DNA of 64,000 bases from Desulfosarcina ovata subsp. ovata (GTDB lineage Bacteria; Desulfobacterota; Desulfobacteria; Desulfobacterales; Desulfosarcinaceae): positions 5,613,724 through 5,677,723 of the forward strand of contig NZ_AP021879.1 of assembly GCF_009689005.1 (NCBI RefSeq), read 5' to 3'. Position 1 is the first letter of the stretch; each line of letters starts with the position of its first letter. Below are positions 38,801 through 46,465 of the stretch, one piece after another. The notes beneath the pieces were generated by a model. The model did not search any database. It saw nothing but the letters and a program-made list of their open reading frames with translations, and was not told the DNA's origin. The position numbers were made by a program, and so were the translations under genes.

Positions 38801-39141
38801 ATGTTGGTCATTTCATCGACCCGGATATAGAAAAGGGCGCTGGTGTCGCTGGAATCGCTGGTGGCCAGGACCGCGTTGCCGTCTTTGTCGTTGAACCAGA
38901 CGGACACGCTCACATCCTCGAGAGAGATATGCGTCAGCCCATTGTTGATGCGCATGTGGGCGTCGAACGCCTGCCGTTCCAGGGTGAGTTCCTGGTTGAT
39001 TTCGATCTTCACCTGGGCGCAAACGGCGTCACTCGCCTGACAAACCATGCTTTTAGACATCATGCCAAAGCCCCAAAACAGGACCCAGAGAATTGAGACA
39101 AACCGTACCGGCCACCGTTTTTCCATCCCTGCCTCTTTCAT
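32893..39141 (-). CDS. 2082-residue exported repeat protein with 13 carboxypeptidase-regulatory-like repeats
   Basis: A Sec signal lies at the N terminus. After a region of about 330 residues come a cadherin/Ig-like segment, a calcium-binding stretch (DTDGDGMDDAWEQEQ, DYDGDGISDLDEYLSGSDP), and about five fibronectin III-like repeats with the FEVYAD motif. The last 1050 or so residues are 13 repeats of about 80 residues, each built on the pattern VYLFS..G.YLG...TD..GQ..F.LP and FRADYLG..YWS. Repeats 2-6 match 7-11 unit for unit, so the array grew by duplicating a five-repeat block. Start ATG 39141 follows GGGAGG. It is probably a long surface or adhesin-like protein; the exact role is unknown. 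It shares an operon with the transglutaminase-like gene upstream. Confidence 0.85.
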   Translation of the reverse strand: MKEAGMEKRWPVRFVSILWVLFWGFGMMSKSMVCQASDAVCAQVKIEINQELTLERQAFDAHMRINNGLTHISLEDVSVSVWFNDKDGNAVLATSDSSDTSALFYIRVDEMTNISDVSGAGTVAPSTSADIHWLIIPSIGASNGLESGALYYVGATLTYTIGGESNTTEVSPDYIYVKPMPELTLDYFLPAEVYGDDAFTEAIEAPVPFSLGVRVKNSGQGTASELKIESAQPRIVENDQGLLIGFTIQGSQVNGETATDSLLVDFGDIAPGTSGTARWRMICTLSGEFVEFDADFSHSDELGGEVTSLLAGTETHTLVADVQVDLTGRDQILDFLALDEDVYRVYESDTVDTVVSDQSASSTLTHVNTVNGRAVYTLAAAVNAGFIYVHLTDPYGGEKEIASVVRSDGKTIKSANAWLSKSRDGQGWNHFINLFDAAGTGQYTLTFADAADTADAPVLQYISDVIAVEGSSIGFIIQASDADGTTPSLSAATLPAGASFTDRGDGTGTFAWTPAFGQAGTYGITFKASDGELDDSQRVTLTIRSITDTDGDGMDDAWEQEQFGSLDRDGSGDYDGDGISDLDEYLSGSDPTAEDHAPSVPVIASPQNGDTVTTLTPELIIENSIDDDGDALAYRFEVYADDQYSEWVAEASVDEATGTTAWTLPGELDENGTYYWRVRATDGYSYSLWAYGVFRVNAVDESPDLPALAFPPDGGQVDTLTPVLAVTGIADPDDDEPACTFEVYADVAMTAQVTGSGNLDPSNGAAGWTVDTPLTDGATYYWRAVITDSQGLSATTDLAAFTVNTANQAPVGLSINEPENGTEVTRTDVQLIVNRATDADGDSLGYYFEIDTDPGFDSTDKTASAMIEGQTDATVSWTVSGLTDNTTYYWRTRATDDLASSPWTVGRFFVNTANDAPSAPVLKNPGQSAWVGVLTPQLCLAGGQDTDGDTLTYRFEVYADANLESLAAWSETGETTWTVGNALSDRATYYWRARATDEGGLEGNWSETGTFYVKEEEQPEPEAISVTVATDSGTALSGLRVYAYTASGSYAGLSATTDADGRASFDIDAFDVGTYQFRADYLGIKFWSAAVAIPDTTTISIVIEQATVTVTVQSTAGAVTGARVYLYSASGSYLGVTLTSDANGRVVIDLPVGEAFLFRADVLGTRYWSLATTIAADTANAVIVDAGGGTLTVQVREDENTPMAGIRIYLFSEAKTYLNVYGTTDENGQVTFNVSEASYCLRADYLGYQFWSEAITVVTDTAEVIEIPHQSVRVSVPGRYQDMDTPVTGIKTYLFSTAGSYLNRYLLTDANGQAEFSLPEKEFMIRADYLNGKYWSDGFAWDDPQIVIPMGDARVNVTGAGLPSQGIGVYLFSDSGTYLNMNGTTDEAGQVTFRLPEGTYDFRIDYQGSQFWADDRQVAADTLTDVDVSVGGGSFGMSVMTDDGVAVDGVKCHVFDGDDTYLGLSNTTDADGQASFDLAAGDYRFRVDYLGNAFWSDTVTVSGDGSTTMIIDRSTVTVNVLAAGSVVTGTKVYLFSTAESYLGVYATTDDSGQATFDLPDATDYRFRADVLGNHYWSDDVTVANGLDPVTIDAGGGTLQVTVQSDTGGPLAGLKTYLFNADGQYLSQSGETDASGQVSFDVPGGVYQVRADYLGYTFWSDAITVAEDAAASLTIALSSVTVSVMGSYQTVDTALSGIPVYLFTPTGTYLNINGKTDENGQLSFIVPRKPYMARVDTTGGQYWSGTFTASDTTVSIPMADAVVTVTGSGLPAAGVNVYLFSTAGTYLGTVQSTDGNGTVAFRLPAQTFKFRGDYQGNQYWSGDVTLQADAENDVLISVGGGSVTLTVQTASGAPMSGVNCYVFSESGSYLGLKGSTDDSGQTSFDLADGAFQFRADYLGYQYWSGAVTVPDTLVKTMAIAHTDVTLTFQADYQGTIVPLDGRKAYLFTPAGRYLGQYQETDAAGQAVFNLPDQAYTLRCDELGQHYWSETFQSMDTTVTVARGKAIIQVTFNGEIAENARLYLFSSADSYLGRYENTNSDGSAAFVLPAGQCRFRADLDGRQQWSDIVTITADLQTAVDIVLE

Positions 39142-39171
39142 CAACGCCTCCCATTTAAGGATCGATCCCCA

Positions 39172-40065
39172 TCAATCCATTTTTACCGTCAACCCATCGC
39201 CTTCGATGTAAAACTGATGGAATCCGCCTGCCGATTCCGCGCTTAACACCGGGGGGGCGATTCGCGTGGCGACATAGTCCGGGTATCGCATGTCAAAGTT
39301 TCTTTGCTGGGCATCGGCGATCCGCCATGCGCCCCTTTCATAAAACTCAGCCCAATCATGGTATGCCCCTGGCTTGAGCACTTCTCCCTCGGGGATCAGG
39401 TAGCCACTGACACGGCGGGCCGGAAGTCCCGCCGCCCGGGAAATAGCGACAAACAGGTCGGCAAACTCGGTACAATCGCCTTCTCGCCGGGCGAGTGCGC
39501 AACTGGCCCCCTTTTCCTCACGGGTGTAACCGGTGAATTGAATATGATCGATAATCCAGCGGTAAATGTTATCTGCAGTCTCCCGCGGGGTATCGGATCT
39601 CAGTTTTTGGGCCAGGTTGCGGATGTTTTTATTTTCAATCGTGGCTATGAGATACGAACCGAAAGGTCCTGTCTCCCAAGGCGTTGTGCGCATTATCAGA
39701 CTGGCGCGGATAGAGACAATTTTGGAAGCATAGGGCGGAACCGTTGCTAAAGGGAAAATCATCATCTGGTTGCCGCCAGCCTCGGCTTTCATCTCGTATG
39801 GATGAGAAGACTGGATCTTTGTACAGCGCTGAGTACTTGTCTGTTTGACCGGTGCATAGAGGTGGAAACAAGCGCGGTGAACCGGTTGATTGGTACTATT
39901 GTGGATATGGAAACGGTATAGAACGGTCCGGGACATCTCATTTACCGGCAAAACGTCACGCCTCGCCTGCTGATCAACATGGAAAACCGGTTGCATACCG
40001 ATGATCAAACCGATCACCGGAATCACGATGACGCTTAAAATCCGGATGGTGACGTTTCCGTTCAC
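39172..40065 (-). CDS. Exported transglutaminase-like cysteine peptidase
   Basis: The protein has 297 residues with an N-terminal membrane or signal segment (LSVIVIPVIGLIIGM). The transglutaminase-like core shows the full triad pattern: Cys in REGDCTEFADLFVAISRAAG, His in YHDWAEFY and Asp in WRIADAQ. Such proteins cut or cross-link peptides, and some process surface proteins. It is the first gene of the minus-strand block leading to the 2082-residue protein (30 bases apart). Acting on one of the large surface proteins is a reasonable guess. The start is GTG 40065, with only a weak ribosome site. Confidence 0.85.
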   Translation of the reverse strand: MNGNVTIRILSVIVIPVIGLIIGMQPVFHVDQQARRDVLPVNEMSRTVLYRFHIHNSTNQPVHRACFHLYAPVKQTSTQRCTKIQSSHPYEMKAEAGGNQMMIFPLATVPPYASKIVSIRASLIMRTTPWETGPFGSYLIATIENKNIRNLAQKLRSDTPRETADNIYRWIIDHIQFTGYTREEKGASCALARREGDCTEFADLFVAISRAAGLPARRVSGYLIPEGEVLKPGAYHDWAEFYERGAWRIADAQQRNFDMRYPDYVATRIAPPVLSAESAGGFHQFYIEGDGLTVKMD

Positions 40066-40560
40066 TTGGGATCTTTTCTATTGAATTGAAAATTGTCTTA
40101 AACGGGCGTTATCGTTTTATCGAGGGAATCATGGAGATCAGAAGAGAAACGGAAGTCTATCGATAGTAATTGTGATGCGGGGTGATTCCTTGAAGGAAGG
40201 GAAAGCAGATATCGTACCATCTGCCTGCAACAAGCTATTTTATCTTATATTACTATATGTTAAACAACATCCGACCAATTATCTTTTCATCGTTTTGCAT
40301 TTTTCTGTCACGCATTTGATATTAAATGTCACACCCTTGATAAACGGTGGCAATGACCGCCATGATGTGGGACGGACGAAAGATTTGGACATTTCAATAC
40401 ATTAATCGTCAACACGATAAATGATTGACAACCCATGGAAAGATCCCCAGATTATAGGGTCAACAGTAAAACGCCATCAAGCGTACGAATACGCTCTGCC
40501 ATCGCCCCGGCGCAACCGTAGCCCCTGGGTCGACAGGCGGTTTTCATAGAAAGGACCGGT
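40066..40560. other. Divergent intergenic region
   Basis: It separates the minus-strand surface-protein operon from the plus-strand radical SAM gene, so it should hold both promoters. No gene or strong repeat is recognised. Confidence 0.5.
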
Positions 40561-41430
40561 ATGCATTACGAAGGCAACATCATTCGTCCGCCCAGTGAGG
40601 CCAACAGTATATTGCTCCAGGTAACCGTGGGGTGCTCCCACAACAAATGTACCTTCTGCGGAACCTACACCGGGGAACGGTTTCGGATCAAGCCAGACGA
40701 GATCATCATGCAGGACATCGCCTTTGCCGCCACCTACTGCCAACGGCAGCGCCGTGTGTTTCTGTGCGACGGCGACGTAATGATCATTCCCCAGAAACGG
40801 TTGATGAAAATCCTCACCGAAATTCGCCGGCAGCTGCCCTGGGTGACCCGGGTGGGGATTTACGCCAACGCCAAAAGCCTGAACATGAAAACCGATGAAC
40901 AACTCCGCGAGCTGCGCGACAACGGGCTCGGTATCGCCTACATGGGGCTGGAAAGCGGCGACGACGTGACCCTCAAGGCGATCCGCAAAGGCGCCTTGTC
41001 CGAACAGATGATCAAAATGGGCCGCAAGGCCAGGGCTGCCGGCATCAAGCTCTCGATTACGGTGCTTTTGGGCTTGGCCGGTCGCGAGCGCTCCCAAATC
41101 CATGCCCGGGAGACCGGCCGGGTGCTGTCGGCCATCGATCCGGAATTCGTCGGCGCCCTCTCCCTGATGCTGGTTCCCGGCACCCCCCTTTACGACCAAT
41201 ACCAGGCCGGAACGTTTGAGCTGATCGAGCCGGACGAGATGCTGGCCGAACTGCGCACCATGATCGCCGAAACCCACCAGACCCAGGGCATGTTTCACGC
41301 CAACCATGCCTCCAACTATCTGCCCATCCGTGCGCGCATGCCCAAGGAGAAGGAACAGACCCTGGCCCTGATCGATGAGGCCCTCTCCGGCAAGGTTGCG
41401 TTAAGGCCGGAATGGATGCGGGCATTATAG
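40561..41430 (+). CDS. Radical SAM enzyme of unknown substrate
   Basis: This 289-residue protein binds a 4Fe-4S cluster through GCSHNKCTFC (Cys25, Cys30, Cys33). The spacing is C-x4-C-x2-C rather than the usual C-x3-C-x2-C, a variant I recall for this subgroup. MGLESGDD and the SITVLLGLAGRE strand fit the radical SAM barrel. No second domain is present that would show the substrate. It stands alone, with the MITE copy and transketolase downstream. Confidence 0.88.
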   Translation: MHYEGNIIRPPSEANSILLQVTVGCSHNKCTFCGTYTGERFRIKPDEIIMQDIAFAATYCQRQRRVFLCDGDVMIIPQKRLMKILTEIRRQLPWVTRVGIYANAKSLNMKTDEQLRELRDNGLGIAYMGLESGDDVTLKAIRKGALSEQMIKMGRKARAAGIKLSITVLLGLAGRERSQIHARETGRVLSAIDPEFVGALSLMLVPGTPLYDQYQAGTFELIEPDEMLAELRTMIAETHQTQGMFHANHASNYLPIRARMPKEKEQTLALIDEALSGKVALRPEWMRAL

Positions 41431-41502
41431 GCGAAGCTGCTAAAGTCCTTGATTCGGTGCCTGATCTTTTGTATCAAGCCCCTTTAATGTCGGATTTGGT
41501 CC

Positions 41503-41608
41503 TATCAGTGTTTAAGATAATGTTTTTGGTAAGGTCTTAAGGGCGGCTGTATCACCCATACCGCTTTCGACCGATAACGCAGCCCAAAAACATTATCTTG
41601 AATTCTAT
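41503..41608. repeat. MITE-like palindromic element, copy 2
   Basis: This 106-bp element has the same terminal inverted repeats (AAGATAATGTTTTTGG core) as 1436-1543 and a related interior. It ends 35 bases before the transketolase start and so may influence that gene. Confidence 0.85.
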
Positions 41609-41643
41609 AACACCACCCAATTCCCGTAAAGGAGCAGTATTAC

Positions 41644-43659
41644 ATGAGCAAGGGAGCCCAGAAAAAGCAACCGACCATCGATGATTTATGCATCAATACC
41701 ATTCGTACCCTCTCCATGGATGCAGTGCAGAAGGCCAATTCCGGCCATCCCGGGGCCCCCATGGGGCTGGCGCCGGCCGGTTATGCCCTCTGGACGCGGG
41801 TGCTCAAACACAATCCGGCCAATCCGGACTGGCCCGATCGCGACCGTTTCGTGCTCTCCGGCGGTCATGCCTCCATGCTGCTTTACAGCCTGCTGCATCT
41901 GACCGGTTATGACCTCAGTCTGGAGGAAATCCAAAATTTCCGCCAGTGGGGCAGCAAAACCCCCGGCCATCCCGAATACGGACACACGCCCGGCGTGGAG
42001 ACCACCACCGGCCCCCTGGGCCAGGGGTTTGCCAATGCCGTGGGCATGGCCATGGCCGAGCGCCATCTGGCCGCCGGTTTCAACCAGAAAGGCCACGACA
42101 TCGTCGATCACTACACCTACGTGATGTGCGGCGACGGCGACCTGATGGAAGGCGTGGCATCCGAAGCCGCCTCCCTGGCCGGCCACCTGGGCCTGGGGAA
42201 ACTGATCTGCCTGTACGATGACAACGGTATCTCCATCGAGGGCACCACCGGCATCGCCTTTACCGAAAATGTGGGCAAACGGTTCGATGCCTACCGCTGG
42301 CAGGTCATCAAGGTCAAAGACGGCAGCGACCCCGATGCCATCGAGAAAGCCCTGCACGAAGCCAAGGCCGAAACGGGCAAGCCCTCGATCATCATGCTCA
42401 AAACCCACATTGCCCATGGCAGCCCCAACAAACAGGACTCGGCCGATGCCCATGGCTCCCCATTGGGCGAAGCGGAGATTGAGCTGACCAAGGCGGCTCT
42501 GGGGTGGAAGGAGAAAACCCCGTTCGCCATTCCCAAGAAGGCGCTGGACAAATTCCGCAAATGCATCAAGTCGGGAGAAAAAGCCGAAGCGGGTTGGAAA
42601 AAAGTCTACCAGAAATATACCCAGAAATACCCTCAACTGGCCGATGACTGGATCAATGCCCTGACCCGCTTCATGCCCAAGGGCTGGGAAGCCGATCTGC
42701 CCCAGTTCACCCCCGAGGAAGGCCCCATGGCCACCCGTGCCGCCTCTGGAAAGGTGCTCAATGCCGCCGCCGCCATCTTCCCCAGCCTGATGGGCGGATC
42801 GGCCGACTTGGCGCCCTCCAACAAAACCTTTATCGACGGCAGCCCGGAGTTCCAGAAAAAGCATTATGCCGGGCGCAACATCCGTTTCGGTGTCCGTGAA
42901 TTTGCCATGGGCGCCATCATGTCAGGTATGTTTCTGCACGGAGGCGTACGCCCTTATGGCGGGACCTTCCTGGTTTTCGCCGACTATGTGCGGCCGGCCA
43001 TTCGCGTGGCGGCCCTGATGAAGCTGCCGGTGGTCTATGTCTTTACCCATGACAGCGTGGCCGTGGGCGAAGACGGCCCCACCCATCAACCGGTGGAGCA
43101 CCTGGCCGCCCTGCGAGCCATTCCCAACCTGACGGTAATCCGGCCGGCCGACGCCACGGAGACCGCCCAGGCCTGGCGCAAGGCCATCGCCACCAACGAC
43201 CGTCCGGTGGCCCTGATTCTCAGCCGCCAGAAGCTTCCCATCCTGGATGCCAAGCTCACCGCCTGCGGCGTGGACCAGGGCGGCTATATTCTGTCGGACT
43301 GTCCGGGAAGACCCCAGATCCTCCTCATCGCCACCGGTGCCGAGGTGCATATCACCCTCAAGGCCCAGCAGATGCTGGCGGATCAAGGCATTGCCGCCCG
43401 CGTGGTCAACATGCCCTCCTGGGAAATCTTCGAGGAGCATTCCGAGACCTATAAAAAGCGAATCCTTCCACCGGCGGTCAAGGCCCGGATTGCCATTGAG
43501 GCGGGTATTTCCATGGGCTGGGAACGGTATGTCGGGCCGAGCGGTACGGTTCTGGGCATCGACCACTTCGGTGCGTCGGCACCGGGCGCAACGGTCCTGG
43601 AAAATTTTGGTTTCACGGCGGAAAAGATCGTCGAGACCGCCCTGGCCATGCTCAAGTGA
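41644..43659 (+). CDS. tkt: Transketolase
   Basis: The protein is 671 residues, the full length of the family. The thiamine diphosphate site is visible in CGDGDLMEGVASEAASLAGH followed by LICLYDDN. Other marks are SGHPGAPMGLAP near the N terminus, GGSADLAPSN starting the middle domain, and THDSVAVGEDGPTHQPVEHL. The enzyme transfers two-carbon ketol units in the non-oxidative pentose phosphate pathway in the cytoplasm. AAAGGAG stands before the ATG. It is a single gene with its own terminator at 43686. Confidence 0.97.
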   Translation: MSKGAQKKQPTIDDLCINTIRTLSMDAVQKANSGHPGAPMGLAPAGYALWTRVLKHNPANPDWPDRDRFVLSGGHASMLLYSLLHLTGYDLSLEEIQNFRQWGSKTPGHPEYGHTPGVETTTGPLGQGFANAVGMAMAERHLAAGFNQKGHDIVDHYTYVMCGDGDLMEGVASEAASLAGHLGLGKLICLYDDNGISIEGTTGIAFTENVGKRFDAYRWQVIKVKDGSDPDAIEKALHEAKAETGKPSIIMLKTHIAHGSPNKQDSADAHGSPLGEAEIELTKAALGWKEKTPFAIPKKALDKFRKCIKSGEKAEAGWKKVYQKYTQKYPQLADDWINALTRFMPKGWEADLPQFTPEEGPMATRAASGKVLNAAAAIFPSLMGGSADLAPSNKTFIDGSPEFQKKHYAGRNIRFGVREFAMGAIMSGMFLHGGVRPYGGTFLVFADYVRPAIRVAALMKLPVVYVFTHDSVAVGEDGPTHQPVEHLAALRAIPNLTVIRPADATETAQAWRKAIATNDRPVALILSRQKLPILDAKLTACGVDQGGYILSDCPGRPQILLIATGAEVHITLKAQQMLADQGIAARVVNMPSWEIFEEHSETYKKRILPPAVKARIAIEAGISMGWERYVGPSGTVLGIDHFGASAPGATVLENFGFTAEKIVETALAMLK

Positions 43660-43685
43660 TCCCTGCTGAAATTGCTCCACTTTTC

Positions 43686-43713
43686 TGGCGCCCATTCGGG
43701 CGCCATTTTTTTT
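43686..43713 (+). terminator. Rho-independent terminator after transketolase
   Basis: TGGCGCC, a five-base loop and GGCGCCA form a stem followed by eight T residues, 27 bases after the tkt stop. Confidence 0.9.
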
Positions 43714-43801
43714 CAAGTTTTCTGGGGACAGGACCGATATTATAACCTTCATTTCAGTAGGATAAGTTAACCAAAAAAACTGGACATGAATGGAGGCCGC
43801 C

Positions 43802-44284
43802 TTGAAAAGAATCACCACCCATACACTGACCGTTTTCATATTGGTGCTGTTGGCATTTCCCGCCCTGGCCGGAACCCGTGACGATTGCATTACCAAATGC
43901 AAGGAAGCGGCCGAATTTATCAAGAGCCGGGGAATCGATACCGCCATCAAGGAAATTGGGAATAAAAACGGCAGATTTGTGTGGTATGAGGGCGTCAGCT
44001 ATGTTTTTCTGATGAACATGAAGGCCAAAATGCTGGCCCACCCCCATAAGCCGGAATTGACCCAGGCTGAAAGCCTCTATGAAACCACGGATGTCAACGG
44101 CAAGCAGTTGTTTAAGGATATGATTGAGACCGCAAAAAAAGGCAAGGGATGGACCAAGTATGTATGGCCGGTTCCCGGCATGGGGATTAACAAGCCCAAG
44201 TATACTTTCATTTACCGCGTTTCGGGTACGGACTACTTTATAGGCGCCGGTTTCTATGTGATGGCACCGGGAGAGTACTACTGA
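43802..44284 (+). CDS. Periplasmic single Cache-domain protein
   Basis: About 160 residues with a signal peptide (TLTVFILVLLAFPALAGT). The remainder is a Cache-like ligand-binding domain: GRFVWYEGVSYVFLMNMKAK, LAHPHKP, DVNGKQLFKDMIETAKKGKG and YTFIYRVSGTDYFIGAGFY. Stand-alone periplasmic Cache proteins sense small metabolites for membrane partners, but no partner is adjacent. The start is set at TTG 43802 because GGAGG lies five bases upstream; the in-frame ATG at 43790 has no ribosome site. Confidence 0.85.
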   Translation: MKRITTHTLTVFILVLLAFPALAGTRDDCITKCKEAAEFIKSRGIDTAIKEIGNKNGRFVWYEGVSYVFLMNMKAKMLAHPHKPELTQAESLYETTDVNGKQLFKDMIETAKKGKGWTKYVWPVPGMGINKPKYTFIYRVSGTDYFIGAGFYVMAPGEYY

Positions 44285-44312
44285 TCATTTTCAAAGGAAG
44301 TGGATCAAAAAA

Positions 44313-44347
44313 ATGCCGGCCAGGACATTATCTGTCATGGCCGGCAT
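44313..44347. terminator. Bidirectional terminator between convergent genes
   Basis: ATGCCGGCCA..GACA pairs with TGTC..TGGCCGGCAT. An A-run precedes it, which is a T-run for the minus-strand gene. It lies between the convergent Cache and EF-hand genes. Confidence 0.85.
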
Positions 44348-44362
44348 TATTGGTTGGGTGGA

Positions 44363-45106
44363 TCAGGCTACGGTATTCAACGAGTAAAGGCTGGCGGCAA
44401 CAGAGGTACTGCCACCATTGCCGAACAAGGCCGCCGCATCGGATGACGGGTCTTCACCCGTGCCCAAAGCGGCCATCTTGAGGTAGGTTTCAATGGCGGC
44501 AGTTGCCGCCGACGAAACCGACGTCTCTTCCGATTCTGCCTGCGCCTCTTCCGGTGGTGGTGGCGGCGGGCCTTCGGGCCGGTTGGCCTCCAGCGCCTCT
44601 GCGGTCTCTTCTTCGCTGAGAACCCCATCGCCATCTTCATCATAGGCAGCAATCAAATCTTCCACACTGATCTCCTCGCCGGTCGCTTCGCTGATCATTT
44701 CGGCAAGGGTTTCAGCTTCGGTTTCATCGATACTGCCGTCTTCGTCCTCATCCGTGTCGCTGAAAATCTCGGATAGGTCCGTGCCACCACCACCCGGCAT
44801 ACCGCCCATGGCTTCCCCTTCCGGCGGCGGTTCCGGCCGGTAGTCTTCCATGACGGCCTGGGTTTCCTCCTCGCTGAGTTCACCATCGCCATCCACATCA
44901 TAGGTGGCATATAGCTCATCGACGTCGATATCTTCCCCAGTCGCCTGGCTGATTTGTTGAGCCAGGGTACTGAACTCGGTTTTGTCCAATCCTCCGCTGC
45001 CGTCCTCATCGTCATTGCTGAACATCTCGCTCGGACTCGGACGGCTCCCTATGGACGACATCTGCCCCATGGAATAACTGTTAGTTCCAATACCACTGAT
45101 AGACAT
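44363..45106 (-). CDS. EF-hand calcium-binding protein
   Basis: The protein has 247 residues and at least four EF-hand-like loops in two pairs: DDEDGSGGLDKTEF with DVDGDGELSEEE, and DTDEDEDGSIDETE with DEDGDGVLSEEE. Each pair is followed by a proline/glutamate linker (PEPPPEGE, PEGPPPPPPEE). It has no signal peptide or catalytic domain. It probably buffers or senses calcium, and is perhaps exported by another route. The start is ATG 45106, with AAGGAG nine bases upstream; the longer frame to 45148 lacks a site. Confidence 0.88.
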   Translation of the reverse strand: MSISGIGTNSYSMGQMSSIGSRPSPSEMFSNDDEDGSGGLDKTEFSTLAQQISQATGEDIDVDELYATYDVDGDGELSEEETQAVMEDYRPEPPPEGEAMGGMPGGGGTDLSEIFSDTDEDEDGSIDETEAETLAEMISEATGEEISVEDLIAAYDEDGDGVLSEEETAEALEANRPEGPPPPPPEEAQAESEETSVSSAATAAIETYLKMAALGTGEDPSSDAAALFGNGGSTSVAASLYSLNTVA

Positions 45107-45582
45107 GCTGATTCTCCTTTTTTTCTCCTGCGGGCTTGTATGGCCCATTATGATCGCTGGCGCCTCGCGACCGGATTCCGAACACGTATGGGAAAACTGG
45201 ATCTTCGTTCTTTTTGTCGTATCGCCTTACGGCCATCCAACTTTATACGTGTTCAGCAACGTGCCGGTAACCTTGTGTAACGCTTCCAGGTCTTTTTATT
45301 ACTACCATTACAGCAATCGGCAACCCCATACGCATACGCTAACTACAGCAATTTATATGCCTTCCTATCTGCGATGATCTGAAGCGGAGTGGTACAGGCA
45401 GGCCGACCGGAATCAATTGCCCTGTATTTTCAATCAGAACCAAGGCAGTGGAAAGGTTGTAAATGGATACGACCGTTATTCAGGCAGGAAAGAAGGAAGG
45501 AAGCAAAACCGGCAAAATCATCCATCCGGACTGGCAGGAGAAGAAAATTTTGCCGGCGGAGAACAAGTGTGAGAAAAAGCGG
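45107..45582. other. Intergenic region
   Basis: It contains the promoter of the EF-hand gene. A small plus-strand frame at 45463-45759 was considered and rejected because its second half is antisense to the next gene. Confidence 0.5.
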
Positions 45583-46344
45583 CTACGGCACGTCGACGGC
45601 CGGGGTCATTTCCAGAAACGCACTGTCCGCATCCGGATTCACGACTCGGTTCTCGATATCCTGGCCAAGGGCATCAAAGACGTCATAATCGAAACGGCAC
45701 AATTCGGCGGTGAGTGCATCCCGGTCAGCCCGGCTGGCCGTTGTCACGCGTCCGTATAGTTCCAGGCTGTCCGCTATTTGCCAGGCATTCAAAAAAGCGA
45801 TGGTGCCGGAGACCCTTTGCATGCGCAGGGTCAGGGAGTTCAAGTAAGTATCGGCCATCACGCCGGAAGCGGAAAGTCGTTTTTCAAGGTGGGGCAACAG
45901 GGCCTCCTGACACACTTGAGTCAGAGTTTCCCGGGTAAGCCACGCTGCCGGCAGCTCATCTCCGATGGCGGCGGCAAACTGCTCGCTCAAAGCCATGTGG
46001 CGCCTTTTGACAACCGCCGTTTTCCACCCGCGCCGGTATACCTCGACACGCCTGGGATTGATCAGCAGGTCACCGGCGGCCTGGAATTCGCACTGGTCGG
46101 CATAGTCCCCGGCCTGCTTGAGGGCCATTTCGGCAATTCGCGCCAACGTGAGCCAATAGACACACGGATCGTCGATGGTCAACCGTTCGACCCCGGCAAG
46201 ACGTTTCTCCAAGATGGCCTCATTGGGCAACCCGGCAGCATCCCGATTCAGCTGATGGTTGAAATCCAACCAGGCATCGGAAACCCAGGGAAGGCGGTCA
46301 TCAAACCGGACATCCCTGACAACCGTTGTGGACAACGTCGTCAT
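45583..46344 (-). CDS. Protein of unknown function next to formate dehydrogenase
   Basis: The 253-residue protein is soluble, mostly helical in appearance and rich in Arg, Leu and Ala. It has no signal peptide, no cysteine motif and no family I recognise. The start at ATG 46344 has AGGAG upstream; the frame to 46362 is less likely. It lies 121 bases downstream of the formate dehydrogenase gene on the same strand and could be co-transcribed, but nothing links it to FDH maturation. Confidence 0.7.
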   Translation of the reverse strand: MTTLSTTVVRDVRFDDRLPWVSDAWLDFNHQLNRDAAGLPNEAILEKRLAGVERLTIDDPCVYWLTLARIAEMALKQAGDYADQCEFQAAGDLLINPRRVEVYRRGWKTAVVKRRHMALSEQFAAAIGDELPAAWLTRETLTQVCQEALLPHLEKRLSASGVMADTYLNSLTLRMQRVSGTIAFLNAWQIADSLELYGRVTTASRADRDALTAELCRFDYDVFDALGQDIENRVVNPDADSAFLEMTPAVDVP

Positions 46345-46465
46345 GTTTTTCTCCTGTTCCAACGCCAGGCTGCGGCAACCGGTGCCGGAGGCATCGACTA
46401 CCGCCGCCTGACAAGATCGTCATTATCGATGGGCCAGGCCTGAAACGGCGGCACCGGCGGCAGGA

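Noticed and set aside
40172..40405. Small gene between the transglutaminase-like and radical SAM genes
   Set aside because: No ribosome site or recognisable protein; the region is better explained as a divergent promoter region.
45463..45759. Small plus-strand gene of 98 codons
   Set aside because: Its second half is antisense to the unknown gene at 45583-46344 and the product resembles nothing known. The first half alone is too short to support.
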